DNA from: Palsa-739 sp036512155 | GTDB taxonomy: Bacteria > Actinomycetota > Thermoleophilia > Gaiellales > Gaiellaceae | Assembly: GCA_036512155.1 (NCBI GenBank) | Contig: DATCBD010000039.1 | Location: 1-64,000 of the forward strand | Length of the DNA: 64,000 nt | Direction: 5' to 3' | Notes under the pieces: generated by a model | Seen by the model: only the letters and a program-made list of their open reading frames with translations | Told to the model about the DNA's origin: nothing | The model's database searches: none | Shown here: piece after piece, positions 8,957-15,959 of the stretch | Numbering within the stretch: the first letter of the stretch is position 1 | Layout of the letters: every line of letters begins with the position of its first letter | Position numbers and translations under genes: made by a program

Positions 8957-9184
8957 GTGAGCTGGCTGTACATCGCCCTGCTCGCGGTGGCCGTTGCGGT
9001 TTTCGCGGGTGCGGAATGGCCGCGACTCGCGCCGCGCTTCGGGGCGGACGGGCGCCGGCGCCGTCAGCGCGCGAGGCGGAAGTCGACCCTGCACGTCGTG
9101 GAGACTGACGCCGACGATTTCGCGGCGAGCGTCGAGCGCGACCTCGCCAACCTCCCCACGATCGAAGAAACGGACAGGCGCTAG
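8957..9184 (+). CDS. Small membrane-anchored protein of unknown function (75 aa)
   Basis: The GTG start at 8957 follows a TACGAT box (8945-8950) by 6 nt, the leaderless arrangement seen throughout this window. The protein has one N-terminal transmembrane helix (about residues 3-20, IALLAVAVAVFAGAEW), a strongly basic juxtamembrane stretch (GRRRRQRARRK) and an acidic C-terminal tail ending in IEETDRR. The basic flank predicts the tail faces the cytoplasm. I do not recognise a family. Its stop codon shares the CTAG at 9181-9184 with the stop of the convergent subtilase gene. Confidence 0.7.
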   Translation: MSWLYIALLAVAVAVFAGAEWPRLAPRFGADGRRRRQRARRKSTLHVVETDADDFAASVERDLANLPTIEETDRR

Positions 9185-11679
9185 CGGACGACGAAGGTCG
9201 TCGAGAACGTCCGCGTGTTCGGTGTCGCACCGTTCAGGACGTCCTCCATGTTCCTCGTCTCCTGGTAGTCGGCAACGGTGACGCTCACGTGATGCGTGCC
9301 GGCGAGCAGATGCGACGGCGCGATGGTGAGGACGCCGCCCTTGAAGTGGAAGTCGGAGAGCACCCGGTCGACGGTCACCTGGATCGACTGCGGGTCGACG
9401 CCTGAGCCAGCATCCTTCAGGGCGAGCCGTAGCGGCTGTGTCGCGCGGACCGTGCGCGTGAGCAGGCGGACGCTCGGCGGCGTCGTGTCGTTGATCCAGA
9501 AGCGGAACGTGTAGAGGCCGGGCTTCGCCCCCGTCGGCGTGTCGAAGACGAAGTCGTACGTCCCCAGTGTGGGCAGGACCGCGCCGACGACCGGCTCGGC
9601 CTTGCCGAAGTTCGAGTACGGGTTGAGATCGATCGGAAGGCCGGTGTCCCCGAGCAGCCGGTTCTCGTCGCGGTTCACGACGAGGCGCGGCGAGACGTGG
9701 ACTCCGCGGGCGTGCGACACGACGGCGACCCCGAAGTTCGCGACCGGCCGCGTCAGGACGAACTCGAACACCTGCTCCGGGCCGCCGAGCGCGAGCGGAA
9801 TCGGCGAGCTGCCGACGATCCCGACGGGATAGCGATACGAGGAGACGAGCGAGGGCTTACCGGCGGTGTCGCCGGTATAGACGCCGGCGCGCTTGATCGA
9901 CCGGATCGGCTCGGTTCCCAGCTTCGGCGCCTCGACGCCGAACCAGTACGGCACGCGGCGGACGTCCGTCCCGCGCGTCAAGAGCGCGAAGCCCGTCGCG
10001 TCGCCCTCCGTCGCGGTTGCGGCGGCCGTCACGGTGAGGTCGACGCTCGAGCCCGCAACGACGGAGGGAGTCGAGGGCACGATCGTGGCCCCGGAGAGCG
10101 TGGACTGCGATTGGATCGAAACCGTCCACGGCGCAGGCCCACCGCCCGCGTCCGTCACCTGCAGGGTTTGCGTCGCCGTGGTTCCCACGTTCACGAGGCC
10201 GAACGTCAGGCCGGTCGGATCGGTGAAGAGGAGCGGGTTGTCCGCGCGCGCGAGGTCGATGCGGCCGCCGCCCTCGCGCATCGCCGGCACCTCGTTCGTC
10301 GTGCCGGGCACGTGCACGGGATCGCCGGTCGACTCGAGCGCGGACTTGATCTGCTCGACCGACCATGTCGGGTGGCGTTGCATAAGTACGGCCGCGGCGC
10401 CGGCGACGTGCGGTGAAGCCATGCTCGTGCCGCTCCAGGACGCCCACTGCGACATGGGCAGTGACGAGAGGATGTCGACGCCGGGGGCGGTGACGTCGGG
10501 CTTCATCAGCAGCGAGACCGGGGTGGGGCCACCCGACGAGAAGCTTGCGACCTCGTCCGGCGGGCTGCCGTCGCCGCCCTCGGTAGACGCGGCGACGGTG
10601 ATGGCGTCGGGCGCCGAGCCCGGCGACCCGACCGACCCGCGGCCGGAGGAGTCGAACTCGTTCCCGGCTGCGATCACGGGGACGACACCGGCGGCGGCAG
10701 CGTCGTCGATCGCCTGCACAACGAGGTCGCGCTGCGGCTGGATCTCGGGCTCGCCGAGCGAGAGGTTGATGACGTTCATGCCGTCCTTGACCGCCGCCTC
10801 GATGCCGGCGGCGATCTCGGGCGAGTTCCCGTCCAGGCCGAAGTTGGTCGTCGGGATCGTCAGGACCTTGTAGTTGCCGATGTACGCCATCGGCGCGACC
10901 CCGGAGACGCGGTAGCGCGTTCCCTGGAGGGTCGCCGTCGTATTGTTGTCGCCGGCGGCGATGCCTGCGACATGCGTCGCGTGGTCGGAGTTGAGCGGGT
11001 CGAACGGCGTGTTCGCGTACTTCCACGTCTCGGAAGCGGGGGCGAACGCGCGCGCGACGATCACCTTCGGCGTCGTGAAGGCGGTGTTCCCCTTCGGGAA
11101 GCCGGCGGGGTAGCTGAAGCCGCTCGGGTCGAAGTAGGGATGCGACTGGTCGAGGCCGTCGTCGATGATCCCGATCTTCATCCCCTGGCCGGCGGTGGAG
11201 AGCGTCGGTCCCCAGACGGCCGGCGCCCCGATCAGCTGTGGGCCGTTGTTGAGCAGGCTGTGGTACGTGACCGACGGCCAGACCGTCGCGCCTGGAATGG
11301 CGGCGAGGCGCGCGACGTCCGCTGTCGGCAGGACGACGGCGAGCCCGTTGAGGACGACGCTGTACCGCCAGCGCACCGAGGCGCCCGGAATGGTGCTCGC
11401 GATGCGGCTCTGGAGCGTCCGCTGGGCGGAGGCGAGCGTGCGCAGGTACGAGACCGCCGCGGGGGTGCGCAGGTCGAGGCTGTGGTGCGTCCGCACGGCC
11501 GCGGCGAGCGTTCGGTCGCGCTCCATCGCCTCTGAAAGCGGCGGCTGCGGAAGCGTGACGACGACCTCGGTGAGCGGCGACGAAGACGTCACCCGCGCGC
11601 CGGCTCCGCCCGCGAAAAGAGCGAGTGGCACACCGAGAACGAGCGGCAGGACGAGGGCGATACGGGGCAGGCGGAACAC
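9181..11679 (-). CDS. Secreted subtilisin-like serine protease (S8 family) with C-terminal beta domains
   Basis: This 832-residue exported protease has a Sec signal peptide (residues 1-28), a propeptide-like region to about 140 and an S8 catalytic domain. The triad is Asp173 (IIDDGLD), His233 (HATHVAG) and Ser419 (GTSMASPHVAG), with the oxyanion Asn in IAAGN near 340. After about residue 480 the sequence becomes beta-rich and Ala/Thr-rich (FGLVNVGTTATQTLQVTD), resembling choice-of-anchor or Fn3-like domains. The start is GTG at 11679 with no clear ribosome site. It is convergent with the small membrane protein, sharing a CTAG stop. The role is presumably extracellular protein degradation. Confidence 0.93.
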   Translation of the reverse strand: MFRLPRIALVLPLVLGVPLALFAGGAGARVTSSSPLTEVVVTLPQPPLSEAMERDRTLAAAVRTHHSLDLRTPAAVSYLRTLASAQRTLQSRIASTIPGASVRWRYSVVLNGLAVVLPTADVARLAAIPGATVWPSVTYHSLLNNGPQLIGAPAVWGPTLSTAGQGMKIGIIDDGLDQSHPYFDPSGFSYPAGFPKGNTAFTTPKVIVARAFAPASETWKYANTPFDPLNSDHATHVAGIAAGDNNTTATLQGTRYRVSGVAPMAYIGNYKVLTIPTTNFGLDGNSPEIAAGIEAAVKDGMNVINLSLGEPEIQPQRDLVVQAIDDAAAAGVVPVIAAGNEFDSSGRGSVGSPGSAPDAITVAASTEGGDGSPPDEVASFSSGGPTPVSLLMKPDVTAPGVDILSSLPMSQWASWSGTSMASPHVAGAAAVLMQRHPTWSVEQIKSALESTGDPVHVPGTTNEVPAMREGGGRIDLARADNPLLFTDPTGLTFGLVNVGTTATQTLQVTDAGGGPAPWTVSIQSQSTLSGATIVPSTPSVVAGSSVDLTVTAAATATEGDATGFALLTRGTDVRRVPYWFGVEAPKLGTEPIRSIKRAGVYTGDTAGKPSLVSSYRYPVGIVGSSPIPLALGGPEQVFEFVLTRPVANFGVAVVSHARGVHVSPRLVVNRDENRLLGDTGLPIDLNPYSNFGKAEPVVGAVLPTLGTYDFVFDTPTGAKPGLYTFRFWINDTTPPSVRLLTRTVRATQPLRLALKDAGSGVDPQSIQVTVDRVLSDFHFKGGVLTIAPSHLLAGTHHVSVTVADYQETRNMEDVLNGATPNTRTFSTTFVVR

Positions 11680-11705
11680 GGTACCCGGCTACACTGTCCG
11701 TCCGC

Positions 11706-11789
11706 GCGGATGTGGCGGAATTGGTAGACGCGCACGGTTCAGGTCCGTGTGGGCGAAAGCTCGTGGAGGTTCAAGTCCTCTCATCCGCA
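11706..11789 (+). tRNA. tRNA-Leu (anticodon CAG)
   Basis: This is an 84-nt class II tRNA. Acceptor GCGGATG (11706-11712) pairs with CATCCGC (11782-11788), the discriminator is A, the anticodon loop is TTCAGGT, there is a long variable arm, and the T-arm is GGAGG-TTCAAGT-CCTCT. CCA is not encoded. A TACACT box lies at 11690-11695, about 10 nt upstream. Confidence 0.96.
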
Positions 11790-11825
11790 TGCGCAGGCGC
11801 CGGTGCCGAAGAAGGGATCCCCGTC

Positions 11826-12287
11826 ATGGATGCGACGACGATCGACCAAGAGTTCGAGCAGCTGCAGGCCGAGTTTCAGGATGTCGCCAAGACGGTCGCG
11901 AGCCTGGCGGCGAAGATGCAGGCGGCACAGACTGCCGGGGATGCGAACGCGACGGAGTGGCTGGGCGACCTGAAGCAGGTCGCGCAAGATGTCGATGCCG
12001 AGCAGGCGCAGGTGAAGACGCTCCTGCTCGCGATCCACGACTTCGTCGGGGGCATCGCTCAGGCCCAACAGCCGGCCGCCGAGGAAAAGCCGCCGCTCTA
12101 TGCCCCTGGACACGAGCCCGACGAATCCGCGCAACAGCCCGCTCCGCAGCACCGCGGGATGCTCGCCGGGATGATGGGCGGCGGCATGTTCGGCGGCTAC
12201 TACGGCGGCGGGTTCGGTCGAGCGATGGAGATGGGGATGGCGATGAATCTCGGAGCCAACCTCATGGGCAGCGTCTTCCGGTTGTAG
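11826..12287 (+). CDS. Hypothetical protein with coiled-coil N-half and Gly/Met-rich C-terminus (153 aa)
   Basis: The ATG at 11826 is preceded by an AAGGGA ribosome site. Residues 5-75 are helical and heptad-like (EQLQAEFQDVAKTVASLAAKM), the middle is Pro/Glu/Gln-rich, and from about residue 112 the chain is Gly/Met/Tyr-rich (MLAGMMGGGMFGGYYGGGF, then MGMAMNLGANL). Such tails resemble the low-complexity ends of some secretion or phase-separating proteins, but I recognise no family. No signal peptide is present. It follows tRNA-Leu by 36 nt and may be cotranscribed with it. Confidence 0.75.
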   Translation: MDATTIDQEFEQLQAEFQDVAKTVASLAAKMQAAQTAGDANATEWLGDLKQVAQDVDAEQAQVKTLLLAIHDFVGGIAQAQQPAAEEKPPLYAPGHEPDESAQQPAPQHRGMLAGMMGGGMFGGYYGGGFGRAMEMGMAMNLGANLMGSVFRL

Positions 12288-12290
12288 CGC

Positions 12291-12635
12291 CTACTCGGAG
12301 TCGCCGGTGCCGAAGAACGCGCTGAACGAGCCGGCGACTGCGGTGATGACGAAGATCGCCCAGATCTCGAGGAAGACGTCAAGGATCCTGCCGTCTGAGG
12401 TGACGGGGTTCTTGAGCTGGGACGACACGGTGAGGATCTGAACGGTGACGAAGAAGACCGCATCCCCGAAGCCGTGGACGTCGCTGCCCTTGATCCCGCT
12501 CTCCCAGTGCCAGATGAGCACGCTGGCGACGGCGTCGACCACCGCCGTGAGGCCGAACACGATCGCCATGCGCGCAACGAGGCGCCGGTGGCGCTCCTCC
12601 CAGTGGAAGAGCCGGCTGATCTCGTCGCGGATCAT
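12291..12635 (-). CDS. Two-helix potassium-channel-like membrane protein with a non-canonical filter
   Basis: This 114-residue protein has a TM1 at about 21-41, a re-entrant pore-helix-like stretch at 57-68 (GDAVFFVTVQIL), a filter-position sequence TVSSQ at 69-73 where K+ channels have TVGYG, and TM2 at about 84-108 (VFLEIWAIFVITAVAGSFSAFF). The layout is that of the Ion_trans_2 (2TM) family, but the two Gly residues of the filter are missing. K+ selectivity is therefore doubtful. It begins 4 nt after the peroxiredoxin stop codon, so the two form an operon. No cytoplasmic regulatory domain is attached. Confidence 0.72.
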   Translation of the reverse strand: MIRDEISRLFHWEERHRRLVARMAIVFGLTAVVDAVASVLIWHWESGIKGSDVHGFGDAVFFVTVQILTVSSQLKNPVTSDGRILDVFLEIWAIFVITAVAGSFSAFFGTGDSE

Positions 12636-12639
12636 CGCG

Positions 12640-13101
12640 TCAGTCTGACGCGAGCGCAGCGAGCACGTCGTCGGCGTGCGTCGCGGGCGTGACCTTCTCG
12701 AAGATCTTCTTGACCTTGCCGTCCTCGTCGATGACGAAGGTCGAGCGGCTGATGCCCATGTACTTCTTGCCCATGTACTTCTTCTCGCCCCACACGCCGT
12801 ACTGCTCGGCAACGGCGTGCTCGGTGTCGGCGAGGAGGGTGAAGGGGAGCTCGTACTTCGACCGGAACTTCACGTGCGACCGCTCGTCGTCGGGCGAGAC
12901 GCCGAGCACGACCGCGCCGGCCCGCTCGAACTCGCCATATGCGTCCCGGATTCCGCACGCCTGCGTCGTGCACCCCGGCGTGTCGTCCTTGGGATAGAAG
13001 TAGAGAACGACGGGCTTGCCGCGCAGGTCTGACAGCTTCACCGTCTCGCCGGCGTCGCTCGTGAGCTCGAAGTCTGGGGCTTCCTGTCCCTCTGCGATCA
13101 T
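12640..13101 (-). CDS. bcp: Thioredoxin-dependent peroxiredoxin, BCP/PrxQ type
   Basis: This 153-residue AhpC/TSA-fold enzyme reduces peroxides with thioredoxin. The peroxidatic Cys44 lies in DTPGCTTQAC and the resolving Cys49 is four residues away, the atypical 2-Cys PrxQ arrangement. The N-terminal GQEAPDFELTSDAGETVKL and the Arg-containing SRSTFVIDEDGKV are family hallmarks. Length is normal. It is followed after 4 nt by the small channel-like gene and is divergent, with only 9 nt between starts, from the membrane protein at 13111. Confidence 0.95.
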   Translation of the reverse strand: MIAEGQEAPDFELTSDAGETVKLSDLRGKPVVLYFYPKDDTPGCTTQACGIRDAYGEFERAGAVVLGVSPDDERSHVKFRSKYELPFTLLADTEHAVAEQYGVWGEKKYMGKKYMGISRSTFVIDEDGKVKKIFEKVTPATHADDVLAALASD

Positions 13102-13110
13102 CGTCGACTG

Positions 13111-13467
13111 ATGCTAACGGCACACCAGACCGTCGCATTCCTGGTCCTCGCCGTGACCTGGGCGGCCGCGCTCGTGGCCGGGCTCACCTACGTGCGCCGG
13201 AAGGAGCCCCGGTCGATCGTCACCCACCTCCTCGCGCTCACCCAGTCCGTCATCGTCGCCCAGGTGGCGCTCGGCCTGCTGCTCCTGTCGGAGCACAAGC
13301 GCGCGCCCGAGCGGCTGCACTACCTGTACGGGACCCTTGCGCTGCTCGCCGTGCTTGCCCCATGGATGTACGCGCCCGCCGACCGCCGCGCTCGGCTCGG
13401 CTGGTTCGCCGGAGCTACCCTGGTTGCAGGAGCGCTCGCAGTGCGCGCGTACATGACCGGAACATGA
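13111..13467 (+). CDS. Four-helix integral membrane protein of unknown function (118 aa)
   Basis: The protein has four predicted transmembrane segments (about residues 6-24, 38-60, 68-87 and 93-113) and short loops with basic residues (VRRKEPR, PADRRAR). His36 and His70-like positions could bind a cofactor, but there is no established motif. It ends in an ATGA overlap with the next gene, so the two are translationally coupled. The start lies 9 nt from the divergent peroxiredoxin start. The family is not recognised. Confidence 0.75.
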   Translation: MLTAHQTVAFLVLAVTWAAALVAGLTYVRRKEPRSIVTHLLALTQSVIVAQVALGLLLLSEHKRAPERLHYLYGTLALLAVLAPWMYAPADRRARLGWFAGATLVAGALAVRAYMTGT

Positions 13468-13838
13468 AAACGTTCTTCTCCCGGATGAACCCGACGGTGC
13501 GCGGGTTCCTCATCATCCTCGTCGTCGTCGCCGCGATCGTGCTGCTCCAGCTCGAGGCGACGCTCACTGCGCTATTGATCCTCGCCCGGATCGCGTTCGT
13601 GCTCGCGATCGCGTTCTTCATCTACCTCATGTGGCGCGAGCGGCGCGAGGAGATCGCGGCCTGGTCGAACCGGGGGCGCGTCGTGTTCTACGGTGCCGCG
13701 GTCCTCGCCGTCGCCGACCTCGGCGCCGACTGGTACGGCGGCGCGCACGGGCTGCAGATTCTCGCGTTCGTCGGCGTCCTGGTCCTCTGCGGGCTCGCTA
13801 TGTGGCGAACCTGGAGAGATCAGCACACGTATATCTAG
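13464..13838 (+). CDS. Membrane protein of unknown function (124 aa), coupled to the gene before it
   Basis: The ATG at 13464 overlaps the stop of the preceding gene by 4 nt. Four hydrophobic segments (roughly 13-33, 35-55, 72-88, 95-111) alternate with a charged loop (WRERREEIAAWSNRGRV). The N-terminus is MKTFFSRMNPTVRG. No family is recognised; with its partner it looks like a small two-subunit membrane module. Its TAG shares the CTAG at 13835-13838 with the stop of the convergent hemQ-like gene. Confidence 0.75.
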   Translation: MKTFFSRMNPTVRGFLIILVVVAAIVLLQLEATLTALLILARIAFVLAIAFFIYLMWRERREEIAAWSNRGRVVFYGAAVLAVADLGADWYGGAHGLQILAFVGVLVLCGLAMWRTWRDQHTYI

Positions 13839-14524
13839 GCTTCGGCGCGAACCGAGGCGCCATCGAGGGCAGCCAGGGCCTCGCGCACGGGCACGTGCCG
13901 GCCGACGAAGATCGGCGTGTCGCGCTCGGTGTAACGAGAGGCTTCGCTCTCGCGCAGCGTCAGCATGAGGTGCATGAAGTCGGCCGGCTCGTCGCACTCG
14001 AACGCGGTCATGAACTCCTGGTCGTCGATCCCGAACGAGTACGTCGTGTGGTTGTGGATCGTCGCGAACTCGTGCCCGACGCGCATGTGCTCGTCCATCG
14101 CGCGCTGCCGGTCATCCTCCGGGAGCGCGTACCAGGGCCGGACCTTCACGAACGGATAGACGACGAGATACGGCGATCCCTTCGGCACGATCTTGCGCGG
14201 CTTGCGCGCATTCGTGTACGACGACGCCTTCGTCGTCGCGAGATACGAGTACGGGGTCTCCAGCCAGGCGGCGAGCGGCGTCCCGTTCAGGGCGGCTCCG
14301 AGCTCGAGCAGGTCCTCGTAGCGGGGCGTGATCTTCCAGAAGAAGAAGTCCACCTCCGGGCGGACGCCCGTCGTCGTGTAGCAGCGGAGGGCGTCGAAGC
14401 GCTCGGCGAAGTCGTCGATCGCGTCGGCGAACGCGTCCTTGCCGGCCTGGCGCTCGTCGATCGGCAGCCGCCGCCACGCCGGGTCGACGCGGTAACAGGT
14501 GTAGGCGACGTACTGGCCTTCCAC
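13835..14524 (-). CDS. chdC: Coproheme decarboxylase / chlorite dismutase family (HemQ, ChdC)
   Basis: This 229-residue enzyme belongs to the chlorite dismutase fold. In actinobacteria and Firmicutes the homologues convert coproheme to heme b in the coproporphyrin-dependent pathway. The hallmark segment with the proximal heme His is visible as ATIHNHTTYSFGIDDQEF, and the family motifs WYALPEDDRQRAMDEHM and GVRPEVDFFFWK are present. The GTG at 14524 is 7 nt behind a TAGCAT box (14532-14537) that overlaps the TAG stop of the upstream glycosidase gene, so this start is preferred to longer ones. No other heme genes are adjacent. Confidence 0.93.
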   Translation of the reverse strand: MEGQYVAYTCYRVDPAWRRLPIDERQAGKDAFADAIDDFAERFDALRCYTTTGVRPEVDFFFWKITPRYEDLLELGAALNGTPLAAWLETPYSYLATTKASSYTNARKPRKIVPKGSPYLVVYPFVKVRPWYALPEDDRQRAMDEHMRVGHEFATIHNHTTYSFGIDDQEFMTAFECDEPADFMHLMLTLRESEASRYTERDTPIFVGRHVPVREALAALDGASVRAEA

Positions 14525-14534
14525 GCGGCAAATG

Positions 14535-15959
14535 CTAGCCCGGCGCGACGACGCGCCGGAGGACGACGGCAACACCTGGATTGACCGGCGCGACGAGCGA
14601 GAGCCGGAGCCGGTACGTCGCCTTCGCCGTCGGCACGCGCAGCGGCAGCGTCGTCGGCCGGCCGCCGGTCGCGCGCCCCCGCTTGGAGACGATCAGCTTC
14701 CCGGCGCCGCGATACAGCTGCGCGACGAACGTGCAGTCGATGTCGCACGTGAGCGTAAGCACGGCGGCCTTCTGCGCCACTTTCGGCTTCGGCGTCAGCG
14801 CGAGGCCGGGACAGCTCGCAACGATGCCGCGCAGCGACTGCTGGATCGCGAGGCGCACCCCGGCGAGGCTCGACTTCGGCGTGTCGTCCGGGTAGTAGAC
14901 GCCCGACTGCCAGCCGGACAGCGCCTTCTCGTCCACCGCGTGGAAAAGGAAGAGGCCGCGCACCGTCGGCTGGCAGAAGGCCAGCTGGATCGCCTGCCGG
15001 TAGTACGCGGCCTGCGTCGCCTCGTCGACCGGCTGCGTCACGGTCGGCTCGGTGCCGGTGTAGAGCTGCTGCTTGTCCGGCGGTATCTGGGACTCGACGC
15101 CGAACTCGTCGAAGTAGATCGGCAGCGCGGACCCCGGCTGCGCGGTGCCGTCGAAAGCCTGCCCGAGCAGCGTCACGAGCTTGGGATAGTCGGCGAGGGC
15201 GATCGTCGTCGTGCTCGGGTGCACGCCGTCGACGGGCGCGACGCTCGAGTGATCCTCGTAGGGATGGAGGGAGAGCGCGTCCATGATCGGCTCCGTACGG
15301 CCGGTGGCGCGATAGTCGGCGCCGAGATCGGTGATGAACGCGGTCGGCGAGTGCGTGTCGCGGCCCGTCCCCGGCTTGTCACCGCCGCGCGGAGCGAGCG
15401 CGCCGCCGATCACCTCGACGTCCGGCGCGGCCGCCTTGACGGCGTCGTAGGTGCGCGCGAGCAGCGTCTCGTAGGCAGCCGCTGCCGCGTCGCCGCCGCT
15501 CGCGTCGAACTGCGGCAGCCAGTAGCGGTTCAGGTTCGGCTCGTTGCCGACGATCAGGTGCCGGATCCCGCTCGTCGTTGCGACCGAGGCGGCGTACGCG
15601 GCGAAGTCGAGCTGATCGGTGTCGGTCAGCGGCGTCGTCTTGCTCCCGTAGTTGAGGACGGACACGAACACCTCGATGCCGTCCGTCTTCGCCGCCGCGA
15701 CGACGTTGCCGAGCACGGTGGCGTCCGCCTTCGAGACGGCGGTCGCGCCGGGTACCCAGATCTGCGTGATCCGCACCGCCCGGAACCCGGCCTTCGCCAG
15801 GAGATCCATCTGCCGTTGCGCGACGGCGGGGTTCTGGGAACGGACGGCGTCCTCGGTCGCCCCGAGCACGAGGCTCGGGCCGCCGGCGTGGGCGGCAGGG
15901 GCGAGCCCCAGCGCCAGGAGCACGGCTACCGTTGTCAGGCTGTGTCGGAACGCGTTCAA
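14535..15959 (-). CDS. Secreted glycoside hydrolase-like protein (clan GH-A TIM barrel)
   Basis: This 474-residue protein has a Sec signal peptide (MNAFRHSLTT, then a hydrophobic core ending PAAHA). The following barrel has the acid/base motif GNEPNLNRYW and a nucleophile-like IYFDEFGVES, the two-Glu arrangement of GH5/GH39-like enzymes. The last 100 residues are beta-rich with a Cys pair (LTCDIDCTF) and may be a binding domain. It is paralogous to the gene at 42973. The start is a TTG at 15959, which places the 5' end 18 nt inside the divergent uvrC gene. The substrate, presumably a polysaccharide, is unknown. Confidence 0.78.
   Translation of the reverse strand: MNAFRHSLTTVAVLLALGLAPAAHAGGPSLVLGATEDAVRSQNPAVAQRQMDLLAKAGFRAVRITQIWVPGATAVSKADATVLGNVVAAAKTDGIEVFVSVLNYGSKTTPLTDTDQLDFAAYAASVATTSGIRHLIVGNEPNLNRYWLPQFDASGGDAAAAAYETLLARTYDAVKAAAPDVEVIGGALAPRGGDKPGTGRDTHSPTAFITDLGADYRATGRTEPIMDALSLHPYEDHSSVAPVDGVHPSTTTIALADYPKLVTLLGQAFDGTAQPGSALPIYFDEFGVESQIPPDKQQLYTGTEPTVTQPVDEATQAAYYRQAIQLAFCQPTVRGLFLFHAVDEKALSGWQSGVYYPDDTPKSSLAGVRLAIQQSLRGIVASCPGLALTPKPKVAQKAAVLTLTCDIDCTFVAQLYRGAGKLIVSKRGRATGGRPTTLPLRVPTAKATYRLRLSLVAPVNPGVAVVLRRVVAPG

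Noticed and set aside
15947..15956. GAACGCGTTC near the uvrC start as an SOS box
   Set aside because: The half-sites are separated by 2 nt rather than the 4 nt needed for CGAACnnnnGTTCG, and it lies inside the coding sequence.
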